A DNA stretch of 64,000 bases. Origin: Tritrichomonas musculus (lineage: Eukaryota; Parabasalia; Tritrichomonadida; Tritrichomonadidae). The first letter of the stretch is position 1, and every line of letters starts with the position of its first letter. The DNA is taken from positions 10,044,001 to 10,108,000 of the forward strand of contig JAPFFF010000001.1 of assembly GCA_039105265.1 (NCBI GenBank). Reading direction: 5' to 3'. A program made the position numbers and the translations under genes. The notes under the pieces were generated by a model, which saw nothing but the letters and a program-made list of their open reading frames with translations, searched no databases and was not told where the DNA came from. Below, piece by piece: positions 10,012-19,700 of this stretch.

Positions 10012-12666
10012 TTACTGGGAATCTAATTGAGCAACAAATTCTTTCCATTTAAGATCATCATCTTGAAGATCACTTTCATTAATACTATCTGTTCCAGAAG
10101 AAAAGTTTTGAACTAATTCAAAAAATTTTTTATCAAGGCCACTAGTATTCATTTGCTCTTTTGTAATTGAATCAAAAGTAATATCCACTTCTTTCTCAGT
10201 ATTTTCAATTTCATTTTCATCTGAAACATTGTCAATTGTACTTTTAGGTTGTTTATCTTTGGGCTCTTGGTTGCCTTCATCAAGAACGTCTTCATCATTA
10301 TGACTATTCTCTTCTTCATTATGACTATTCTCTTCTTCATTATCGATATCATCATGTTGACTATGCTTATCTATATAATCTTGGTTATAATTATTATTTG
10401 ACACATCATCATTATTTTCCTCGTAATCATTTTCTTCATAATCATTTTCATTTTTAATATCATCATTTTTATTATAATTTTGTTTATAATCATCGCTAAA
10501 GCTTTCATTAATATTGTTATTAACGTTTTCATTTTCATCTTCGTCATAATCGTTGGCATTATTAACGTTACTGTGACCATTAAAAAGAACATTGTAGTTC
10601 TTATTATAGTTATTACTATTGGCTTCGTTCTCATCTTCATTTTCGTCTTCATCATAATCATTATTTACATCATCATTATTATATTTGATATCACTTAAAT
10701 TATCTTTTAAGTTATCATTATAATTTTCTTCTTCGTTGAAGTTTTCTTTTTTATTATAGTTATCATTAAATTTTTCTTCATCACTGTAGTTTGGATTATC
10801 GCTATAATTATCATTAGAATATTTGTCTCCAATATTGTTTTGATTATCATTATAATTATCATTAGAATTTTCTTCTTCATGGTAGTTTGCATTTTCATTA
10901 TAGTTATCATTGGAATTTTCTTCTTCGTTGTAGTTTGTATTCTCATTATAGTTATCATTGAAATTTTCTTCTTCATGGTAGTTTGCGTTTTTATTGTAAT
11001 TATCATTATAATTTTCTTCTTCATTGAAGTTTGTATTTTCATTATAGTTATCATTATAATTTTCTTCATTGAAGTTTGGATTACTATTATAGTTAGTTCC
11101 TTCATTATAATCAGCATTCTCATTGTAGTTAATGTTTTCATTACCATCACCATTGCTATAATCTTCAAAATTATCGTTATAATTATCGTCAGCACTATTA
11201 TTAAAGTTGCTAATCGAATTATCATTGTAGCTATCATTTCCATTGCTATGATTGTCATTCTCAAAATAATAATCTTTTTCGCTATTAACCTCGTAATTTT
11301 TGTTCTCGGTGAAGGAATTTTTTCTTTTTTTATTATCATTTTTAACTTGTTTTGTTTTCTTCTCAGTATAACTTCTTTCAAATGATATAGTTTCTTTGCT
11401 CTCGTATGCTTTCTCTTCAATTAGTTTATTTTCTTGTGATCTTTTCTCAATTGATTTAGTTTCATCAGTTTTCTTTTCAATTTGCTTGCTTTCTTGAATT
11501 TGCTTGCTTTTCTTTAATTTATTTTCAATTTGTTTACTTTCAGAATGATTATTATTATTTGGATTTGGTTTCTTTTGGTTGTAATTAATGGTAAAGCGTT
11601 TAACTTCAATCTGATTATTTTCATTTGGATGATTTTCATTATGCTTGATCTCTTTAATATCATTAACTTTGGGTTTGCTTTCAATTTGTTTGGCATTGCT
11701 TGCTTTTTTAGTTTGCTGATTGAATTCTATTTTATATTTGATTTTTTCTTCCTCTTCTTCGTTTTCTATTTGATTATCTTCTTCTTCTTCTTCTTCAAAG
11801 ACTACTTGTGAATCAAGTTCAAGTAATTCTGAAAGAATATGGATCATAGATTCAGCACGATTTTTTTGATCAACGTTATAACCATGGTGATGAAGTAAAA
11901 TTTGAACTTTATCGCATAAAGTAAGCCCGAATTCAGCTTCTAAGCCACTCAAAAAAGAATTTTCTTTTTTAGGTGGCGGCTCCTTTACAAAAGATAACTG
12001 TTCAAATGAATCTATAGGGTAATCTAAGGAACCTTCTTTAATTTGTTGATGTGCTTTTTGTATTAGCTTTTTATGAACAGATGTATAATAATCAACAGTT
12101 TTTTCAAAATTAACCATGTTTTCTTGGTCTTCACATATCGGGGTTTCCTCAATGTCTTCCTCAATTTCAGCAAGTCCATATGATTGACTTATTTTTTCCA
12201 AAGATTCATCGTCCGGACATGGATATTCGGCTATCCATCCGCAATTAATTAGATCCGAAGCTATTGGTGGATATTTGGCAGCTTTTTCCCTTAATTTTTG
12301 AGATATATATACTCCATTTATAACTCGCAACGATGGACCAATTACAATCAAAAGCGATAGCTTGAAATTGGGAAGATGAGATGCTGGCGTATTCTTGATT
12401 GAAATCGATGAAATTTTTTGTACTGCTCTAAAATTTTTAAAATTTACTAACTCTGACGAGTCTGCTATTAAAGTATCAAGTTTTGGTTGAAGTTGAAGTC
12501 CTTCAATAGTTTGAATCGGAGTGAATGATAGATCTAATTGCTTCATTGATGGCCTTGAACCAACGAAAGATAAGTCATCAAATGCTTCACCACTAAGATC
12601 GAGTTTACCTGTTTGAGCAAGGAATTTTAATTTTTCGGCGAACCAACTTGGTGGTTTACCTTGCAT
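10012..12666 (-). CDS. LRR protein with long Asn/Glu/Asp repeat tail
   Basis: 884 residues. Residues about 15-150 form a short leucine-rich-repeat domain of the U2A'/SDS22-like kind (KLDLSGEAFDDLSFVG, MKQLDLSFTPIQTIEGL, KLDTLIADSSELVNF). A conserved-looking linker (GWIAEYPCPDDES) and acidic helices follow. From about residue 300 the protein is low complexity: first Lys/Glu/Gln-rich with recurring (S/N)KQIE words, then about residues 450-800 dominated by an imperfect 13-16-residue repeat of the type NYNEEENYNDNYNEN. A non-repetitive acidic C-terminus (FFELVQNFSSGTDSINESDL) closes it. The LRR part suggests a protein-binding adaptor; the repeat is disordered. The repeats create long shadow frames on both strands. 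It is divergent from the phosphatase gene 445 bp away. Confidence 0.8.
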   Translation of the reverse strand: MQGKPPSWFAEKLKFLAQTGKLDLSGEAFDDLSFVGSRPSMKQLDLSFTPIQTIEGLQLQPKLDTLIADSSELVNFKNFRAVQKISSISIKNTPASHLPNFKLSLLIVIGPSLRVINGVYISQKLREKAAKYPPIASDLINCGWIAEYPCPDDESLEKISQSYGLAEIEEDIEETPICEDQENMVNFEKTVDYYTSVHKKLIQKAHQQIKEGSLDYPIDSFEQLSFVKEPPPKKENSFLSGLEAEFGLTLCDKVQILLHHHGYNVDQKNRAESMIHILSELLELDSQVVFEEEEEEDNQIENEEEEEKIKYKIEFNQQTKKASNAKQIESKPKVNDIKEIKHNENHPNENNQIEVKRFTINYNQKKPNPNNNNHSESKQIENKLKKSKQIQESKQIEKKTDETKSIEKRSQENKLIEEKAYESKETISFERSYTEKKTKQVKNDNKKRKNSFTENKNYEVNSEKDYYFENDNHSNGNDSYNDNSISNFNNSADDNYNDNFEDYSNGDGNENINYNENADYNEGTNYNSNPNFNEENYNDNYNENTNFNEEENYNDNYNKNANYHEEENFNDNYNENTNYNEEENSNDNYNENANYHEEENSNDNYNDNQNNIGDKYSNDNYSDNPNYSDEEKFNDNYNKKENFNEEENYNDNLKDNLSDIKYNNDDVNNDYDEDENEDENEANSNNYNKNYNVLFNGHSNVNNANDYDEDENENVNNNINESFSDDYKQNYNKNDDIKNENDYEENDYEENNDDVSNNNYNQDYIDKHSQHDDIDNEEENSHNEEENSHNDEDVLDEGNQEPKDKQPKSTIDNVSDENEIENTEKEVDITFDSITKEQMNTSGLDKKFFELVQNFSSGTDSINESDLQDDDLKWKEFVAQLDSQ

Positions 12667-13111
12667 ATATAATACAAAAAATTAAACGGCCACTAAATAA
12701 AAAATAATATTTCACTTTTTGAATTATTTATCACAAAAAATGTAATTTTTCTTTTTTGTATAAAATTATTTATAAATACTAAAAACCAATCAGTTTACAT
12801 ATAATATAAATATAATTTTTTCAAATGAAAAAGTGGAAAAAGTTTAGCATTATGATATTTCAAAATATTAAAAAATCCTTTTTTTTGTTTAGTTGTCTTT
12901 TATTTTACTGATATTTTATGAAAAATAAATATATTTTATTTAAAATATGAAATATATTTCATTTTTTTTCATTAATTTCTCCTATATTCAGCATATAAAC
13001 TTTGAATAACAATTGAAAACATTTTTTTTTTGAGTTTATTTCCCAAAATTTGTTTAAAATTATTCAAAAGTGTAAATTCTTTCAATTTAAAATTTTATTT
13101 TTTCTTAATTA
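12667..13111. promoter_or_regulatory. Shared upstream region of the LRR and phosphatase genes
   Basis: 445 bp between two divergent starts, very AT-rich. It contains GAAAAAGTGGAAAAAGT (12827-12843), which resembles the GAAAAAGTGGGGAAAAGTG motif at 16647 and 58171. No coding signal. Promoter role is inferred from position only. Confidence 0.35.
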
Positions 13112-14503
13112 ATGGAATCAAACGAAATTGTTGATTTTGTTCTATCAGGTTTTAAAGCACTGTTAAAATCTGACAGTAATCAGGAAGACATAATTAATAC
13201 TCCAATTCCTATTTTTGATTCTATTACAATTTTTAATTTATGTCATTTAGCAATTAAAGTTCTTGAAAAACAGCCATCACTACTTCAGATAGATCCACCA
13301 TGCGTTGTTGTTGGCGACCTTCATGGATCTTTTCACGACTTACTTCGTATTTTCTCAATTTTTAAACAACCTCCAACTACAAAATACGTTTTCTTAGGTG
13401 ATTATGTTGATAGAGGACCTTTTTCTTTAGAGGTAATGACGATGCTAATTGCCTACCAATGTGCGTTTCCAGATCATGTTTTTCTTGTTCGTGGAAATCA
13501 TGAAATTGCAAAAGTAAATTCAATGTATGGATTTAAATCTAGCATTATTTTTATGTATGGAATGGACGACATTTGGCGAAGTTATTTGAAAGTTTTTTCT
13601 TGGATGCCTTTAGCAGCAGTAATTGGAGGTGAAATTTTTTGTGTACATGGAGGAATTTCACCAATTTTAAAAACTGTTGATCAAATCAATCAGATTCAAA
13701 GACCTCTTCCAGATCCTAATGACATTTTAACAAATGATCTTTTATGGTCAGATCCGTCACCAAAAGTTAGAAAATATAAACCTTCAGAACGTGAAAATGG
13801 CAATGTTTTTGGACATAAAGCAATCAAGCAATTCCTGAAAAGTAGTGGAATGAAATTGATTATCAGAGCACATCAATGCGTTGATGATGGCATTTCTGTA
13901 TTTGAAAAAGCTCCTCTTATTACAGTTTTTTCTTCAAGCTGCTATGGAAAATCATCAGAAAACAAGAGTGGCGTTGTTGTTATAGACGAAAATAATGAAA
14001 CCACTACTTATTCACTGCCACCATTAAGAAAATTATCAAGAGATGATATTCTCTTCTTTTCAATGTCTAAGGCTACTACCCGCAAATCGTCAGCAAAAAT
14101 CCCAAGAGCAATTAGATCCTTTTTTTCATATAATCAGCTTCTTTCAAAAATGACCCAAAAAGATTTTCTTATTTCTGCTGGGAGATCAGAGAGCTTACCT
14201 CAACTACCAAAACCTCCACCAGCATCTCCCCTTCCCCCAGGAAATCAAGCCATACCGACAAACCAACCAACTCAATCAATAGTTCCAAAAAACAGATCAT
14301 CTTCACCACCTCCAAGTTCACACACCAATCAACTTTTAAGTTCAGGTTTATTTTCGAATTCTCCCCAACAACCATCATTTTCATTAAAACGCTCTTCAAA
14401 TTCATCATTTTTTAATTCCGCATTAGTTGTTTTTAATGATTGCTCCAAAAATCCAGTTGATCCAACAAAACGCTCGTCACTCCCTATCTTGAAGAACACA
14501 TGA
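13112..14503 (+). CDS. PP1-like serine/threonine phosphatase (PPP family) with Pro/Ser-rich tail
   Basis: 463 residues. A metal-dependent phosphatase with all PPP signatures in order: GDLHGS (about residue 68), GDYVDRG (about 95), RGNHE (about 128), HGGIS (about 188), LLWSDPSP (about 210) and IIRAHQ (about 251). The metal-binding Asp, His and Asn residues and the catalytic RGNHE are intact, so it should be active. The order LLWSDP and RAHQ is closest to PP1. The PP1 SAPNYC segment is replaced by SSSCYG, so inhibitor and subunit binding may differ. Residues about 310-463 are a Ser/Pro-rich, probably disordered tail (PPPASPLPPGN, SSSPPPSSH) not found in canonical PP1 (about 330 residues). Trichomonads have many such tailed paralogues. 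Confidence 0.93.
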   Translation: MESNEIVDFVLSGFKALLKSDSNQEDIINTPIPIFDSITIFNLCHLAIKVLEKQPSLLQIDPPCVVVGDLHGSFHDLLRIFSIFKQPPTTKYVFLGDYVDRGPFSLEVMTMLIAYQCAFPDHVFLVRGNHEIAKVNSMYGFKSSIIFMYGMDDIWRSYLKVFSWMPLAAVIGGEIFCVHGGISPILKTVDQINQIQRPLPDPNDILTNDLLWSDPSPKVRKYKPSERENGNVFGHKAIKQFLKSSGMKLIIRAHQCVDDGISVFEKAPLITVFSSSCYGKSSENKSGVVVIDENNETTTYSLPPLRKLSRDDILFFSMSKATTRKSSAKIPRAIRSFFSYNQLLSKMTQKDFLISAGRSESLPQLPKPPPASPLPPGNQAIPTNQPTQSIVPKNRSSSPPPSSHTNQLLSSGLFSNSPQQPSFSLKRSSNSSFFNSALVVFNDCSKNPVDPTKRSSLPILKNT

Positions 14504-14776
14504 TTTTAGAAAACAGATTTGTGCTAAATGAATTTATTTTTATTTTCCACAAAATGTGTTAAAAATTCATTATGTGAAAATTATCCTAACTTGATTTTAC
14601 TGCCCAGTAAAATTACTTTTCAATTATGGCTTTTGATATAATATTGTGATTGAAATAAATTTTGTTGATATTATATAAAAACAATTACTAATCAAAATAT
14701 TATATGATTATTATAAAAAATGCTACTTTAGACAAAATAAATATTAATTATAAAATTTGAAAGATCAAAATCAATT
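14504..14776. other. Intergenic, no feature seen
   Basis: AT-rich spacer after the phosphatase stop. No gene, RNA or repeat recognised. Confidence 0.4.
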
Positions 14777-15047
14777 TTCAGTGGTGAAACAAAATCTGTT
14801 CCTGAATATATCACAATCGAGATTCCACCACTTATTTCATTGACCTAACTGGTGGTTTACCAAAGGTTGGCACTGCTTGTTTGCTATCTCCAAATGAATT
14901 GAACAATAATCAGTTAGTTATCGAAAGAAATACAAAATTCGAAAATCTTACCCATAATGTTAAAAAGGAAAGGAAGAGTATGAGTGGTGGCGCTATTGCT
15001 GGAATTCCAGTCCATTAAATTATGAAAAAAAAAAAAAAAAAAAAAAA
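14777..15047 (+). pseudogene. Possible retrocopied gene fragment with poly(A) tract
   Basis: A gene-like segment reads FSGETKSVPEYITIEIPPLI in one frame and continues after a frame change as YFIDLTGGLPKVGTACLLSP through KSMSGGAIAGIPVH to a TAA stop. The stop lies in TAAA (15016-15019), the form of the trichomonad polyadenylation signal, and a run of 23 A begins six bases later at 15025. A decayed 3' fragment with a correctly placed poly(A) is what a processed pseudogene would look like. The SGGAIAGI phrase resembles the start of the membrane segment of trichomonad surface proteins. Parent family not identified. Confidence 0.35.
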
Positions 15048-15398
15048 TTCTAATTAAAATTCGTAAATTATCATATGATTTTGTTTATTTTGTTAATAAT
15101 AATAATTAATTGAAATGATTATAAAAGAGATTTTTTTTCTAAATACTCGGTTTGGAATTAGAATATTCTTTTCCGATGGAGTAGCATAAATTATACAATT
15201 GCATTAAACAACTGATTTTATGCTTGGTTTCGGGACTTGATGTTTAATCATTTTATTGGACTGCTTAATTCTTATCATTAAAAATCTTTAAGATTAATCT
15301 TTGAACAGTAAATTTTGCATTCTTCTCATCAATTATTCTAAACATATCTTACATCTCTATCTCGGTTAATAATAATTTTTTTTGTATTATGATATAGA
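15048..15398. other. Intergenic, no feature seen
   Basis: About 350 bp of AT-rich DNA between the poly(A) tract and the coiled-coil gene. Nothing recognised. Confidence 0.4.
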
Positions 15399-16259
15399 TT
15401 ATAAATATTGAAAACTAGCACTATTGACTTTCCATATATGCAATCTAACACGTTCAATAGCACCTTTCATTTTAGCTCGAAGCTGCGAATTTTTAACAAC
15501 TTGATTATGCAATGCTGCAGCTTCTTCTTCTTCAACAATGAGCTCTCTTTTTAATATGGAAAGGTTTCTTTGGAATTCTTGCCTCTTGTTTGATATTTTT
15601 TCGTATTCTGTTTGCGCTGATTCAATTTCGCTATTTAGTAAACTGATGGTTGTTTCTGCATCTGTCATATCTGAACTGCTTTTTGAAGCAAGAGATATCG
15701 ATGATTTTCTTGTTCTTTCAATTTCAGCTTTGAGCATTTCGATTTCAGTATCAAGTGCGGATTCACCACTTGATTTATTCGTATTCAACATATCTTTATT
15801 TCTTTCATGATTTTCTCGTTGTGCTTCAATTGCATCTTGCAACAATTGAATTGTTCTCTCAAAATCAGTCATTTCAGATTGATAAAATTTCAATTGATTC
15901 GCAAGTGAAGTACGAATTGAAATTATATCATGAGTTCTTTGCTCTTGAACTTGAGAAAGTTCAGTTTCAAGATTTGAAACTTGCAACCTGAGATCTGTTG
16001 TTTCAGAAGTGATATCTCTAATTTCTGCTTGAAGCTCAATTTCACGATCAACGAGTTCTGCTTCCATTTCATTTCCATTTCGTTCAAGTCTAAAATGTTT
16101 AATGTCAATTTGCGCGTCTCTAACTAATTGAACTGAGTTCCGAAAGGTTTCTGGCCATTTTTTGACAAAATTTATTGAAAGAGAAGAATTTGAGTCATCA
16201 TCATCTGAGGCATGAGAAGAAAGGTCGTATGATGAGTCATTATTACTATAATTTTCCAT
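15399..16259 (-). CDS. Coiled-coil protein, function unknown
   Basis: The open frame begins at 16292, but its first 11 residues are hydrophobic filler from AT-rich leader. The ATG at 16259 (MENYSNNDSSYDLSS) gives a normal Ser/Asp-rich N-terminus and is preferred, giving 286 residues. Residues about 50-275 are almost continuous heptad-type helix rich in Glu, Gln, Leu, Ser and Lys (AELVDREIELQAEIRDITSE; LNSEIESAQTEYEKISNKRQ), so a long parallel coiled coil is likely. No membrane segment. It is transcribed away from the giant coiled-coil gene starting at 16782. A cytoskeletal or basal-body role is possible but not shown. Confidence 0.65.
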   Translation of the reverse strand: MENYSNNDSSYDLSSHASDDDDSNSSLSINFVKKWPETFRNSVQLVRDAQIDIKHFRLERNGNEMEAELVDREIELQAEIRDITSETTDLRLQVSNLETELSQVQEQRTHDIISIRTSLANQLKFYQSEMTDFERTIQLLQDAIEAQRENHERNKDMLNTNKSSGESALDTEIEMLKAEIERTRKSSISLASKSSSDMTDAETTISLLNSEIESAQTEYEKISNKRQEFQRNLSILKRELIVEEEEAAALHNQVVKNSQLRAKMKGAIERVRLHIWKVNSASFQYL

Positions 16260-16781
16260 CTCTAAAAATAAAAAAATAAAAGACGTTAACAATCAGAAAT
16301 TTCTATTAACTGTTTAATTAAGTTCATAAAAAGTTTATTCAATTTAAAAATTGAAATAATTTTTCAATATAAGAAAACCAACAATTCTTTATTAATTTCA
16401 GAGTAATTCTTCAATTATTTATTACATTTTCAACTTTCAATTTATGAATTAATCAAATATTCATTTTAATATTATATTACGTATATAATATTATATTCTC
16501 ACTCAAAATCATGCCACTTTTACAGTATATAAATTGGAAGGAAATTTTAACTCAAAGTTAACAAAAAACCCCGTTCCTAACCGCTAAAAACCAGTTCCTA
16601 AACCTTTTTTAAAATTCAAAAAATTCGAGTTTGTTATTATCTTATTGAAAAAGTGGGGAAAAGTGAAAACCAGTTGAAAAAACGATTTTTTTTTCAATTG
16701 ATATGATAAATGAAAATAAGAAAAATAATTATAACCATATATTGTGTAAAAAAATCGTTTTTTCAACAAAAAAAGAATTTT
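16260..16781. promoter_or_regulatory. Divergent upstream region with a GTGGGGAAA motif
   Basis: About 520 bp between two divergent coiled-coil genes. GAAAAAGTGGGGAAAAGTGAAAA lies at 16647-16669, about 115 bp before the downstream ATG. The reverse complement of nearly the same sequence (one A fewer) lies at 58171-58192 before the Gln-rich gene. A cis-regulatory role is inferred from the sharing and the placement. Confidence 0.4.
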
Positions 16782-19700
16782 ATGAACATCACAGAAGCAG
16801 GTCTTGAACTGCTTCTCAAAAAACTTAATGATCAAATTACTTCTACAGTTGAATCATTAAAAGATTCTGAAATATCGATAATGACAAATAAAATCCCAAA
16901 TTTTCATACAATGATCGAATTTCGCCAAGTTCGCGACCAATTTCTTTCAAAATTCAATAATCCATGCCCTATTCCAGAAGAATCATCTTATTCGATAGAT
17001 CTCCTACGCCACGCATCTGATGATTACGAACTTCCAGAAGATACAAATTCATCATTAGAACGTTTTTTCCAATCAGAGCAGGAACGTGTTTCCAGGCTAC
17101 GCAATACAGTGTTATCTCGTTGTACGCAACCAGAGTTTTTCTCAATCACACAGATGGAATTTGCTTTATATGATAAATATGTGACAAAATATTTATATGG
17201 TTGCCAAGAAGGCATTTTACGTCTTAAAAGCAAAGAATACGCATCTTTTACAATCAATGATTTAATGCTTGAACTTTATGCTACATTCTTTCATAAACGT
17301 CGAAAAGCATTTTTACGATCACTTTTAATTCATGTTCGAAGATTTTCTTTAACCAGCCAACAATCAATTTTTACACGCATGTTTGATTCGATTACTCAAA
17401 GTTATAAAGAAGATATGAGTAAAACCCCTGTACCATTTTTACCAGATAAAGTAGAACCGATAAACAATGAATTACAACGTCTTTCTAATCGATTAAATGT
17501 TGACTTTGATCTAGAAATCAACGATGGTCAACAATTTCTCTACAATTGCAGAAAGAAATTTTATGATCTATTCAAAGCTCTTGATTTTTACGACTTACCC
17601 AGGAAAAAGTACGACTTTTCCCATTATCCACATCAGACGAACATTGGTCAATTGACCAACCATACATTAATCTCAATTAATCCTCATGATACAAAATTGA
17701 AAGACGTATTCAATTCTTTACTTGGTCTTTCAATGGACGAACTCAACCAAAAGATCAAAAAAAGAGTTTCTGCGTACAATTTATGGGTAGGAAATGAGTA
17801 TAGAAGCGTCCATTTCCACGGAGAAAAAGAAAGAAAACCAATTCCTTTGTACAAGATAGATTCGTGGTATCAATTACGGTACATTCATGCCAAATATCTG
17901 GCGGTTGCGGTTTTGTCACACATGAATTATTTCCAATACTTATGTGCTCAATTATTAGCGTCAAAACCGAGTGTGATGCGATCCACTCAATTCCGATCAC
18001 GTCAGTCAAAATTCAAAGAAATCATTGAAATTTTTGACACAAACGGACCTTTCATTTTTGAGGATGCTTTGACATTTTACCAAGCATTGGTCAATTCTTT
18101 GATCGGCGTTGGCTCTTACTACATCTCTAAATTCGAAGAAACCGCCGCCGATAGGAAAGGATCAGACTCAGTCATTGTTGATTACGAGTCGATTGTTGAG
18201 AGGCTTCTTCAAAATGAGCTTGACTTTTTGAATGCCAAAAGGATGCTCGTTCAACCGTTAATTGAATGCCTCGAACATAAATTGGATGATCACCTCACTT
18301 CACAAATATTTGATATAATTATCGAAAGGCCAAATTTTAACCTTCCAGTTTACAACTCTTTCGAAGTGCCCTATAAAATGGCAATAAAACTCATGCAGAA
18401 GAAAGCAAACGTGATCAGGACACTCGTCAACTTACAAATTTTACATGAACGATTATTTTCCTCCCAATTTAGTGATCCTATTCCAATTTTTGATCGTCCT
18501 TCACAAATTTCAATTGACACAAAATATCGTTCTTTTTATGAGTCAATTGAAATATCTCCTTTTGAGGTCTACGAGTCTTTGTCTGACATTTCGAAGTTCA
18601 TCGATTTTGTGCCAAAATTAGCTCAAGAACTTGGTGAATCAATTGACCTTAAAACGTCAAAATATGGCGAATATCTGAAAATTTCAATTTGGGAAGAAAT
18701 CGAGAAAATTAACAAAAATGTGTTTGAAAACGGTTTTTTCCCGTTTGATCGTTCATCGACCACTTTTCACTTCCAACTTTCTGACATTGTGAAGTCACTT
18801 TTCATATCACCATATGTCAACACTGTTGATGCTATCAAAAAGTTGATCTCAAAAATGAAAGAAAGCCGAAAACTTCGTTTCATGTTGTCAACACGAAGGT
18901 TCATGCATTTAGCATGGAAGCTTCAAACATTGATCATTGAAACGGACTTACTTCAGCATGCGTATTACACGCAATGCGACCAACTTGGAATCACTGAGAA
19001 AGGCATTCGAATGACTCCTTTTAAAGACAGTGCCACTAAAGAAATAATTGACCTTCATTCAGAAACATTTGACATAAATGTGCTTGAAGTTGCCTTGACT
19101 GAATTTGAATTGATATCGTTAAAATTCGACCAAAGCTCGTCAATTAAAGATATCATTTTTGCTGCTGATTTTTCTGGGTTGAAACGCATGATTCGTTTTC
19201 AAAAGTTACAGAACACAATTTTTGAAATAGCCATTCGATTCAACCGTCATTTAATTGACAACAACTTCCTTGTTTCTTACTTCGAGCTTGGTGCAGACTC
19301 AGGCATGTTTCTGACAGGCGTTGATCCTTCTGATTTTTACGGTGATGAAGAGAATGAAAGACGATACATAAAGAGTATCATTGCTGACAAAATCTTCTTC
19401 CAACCGCTTAATATTTTCAGAGACAACCAACTTGTTCAGAAGGACAAAGACATCTATTGTTTGTCCATTAAAACATTGAAGCTAATGTCAAGAACAATCT
19501 TGTCAGCTCATGTAAAACAAAAATCAATGACACAACAAGAAATGTTTGATTTGTACATAACTGAAATGGTTGATAAATTTGCGGTTTTCGGTTTGAAAGT
19601 TGAAATTGCTGAAGTTTGCAATCTGGAAAGACGAATAATTTTAACTAATACATTCGTTGATACTTACATTCTCGGTCCTGACAAGTCGACGCATTTAATT

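Noticed and set aside
10480..11420. Met/Ile/Thr-rich and Ile/Val-rich frames on both strands
   Set aside because: Shadows of the Asn-rich repeat of the LRR protein; no composition of real proteins.
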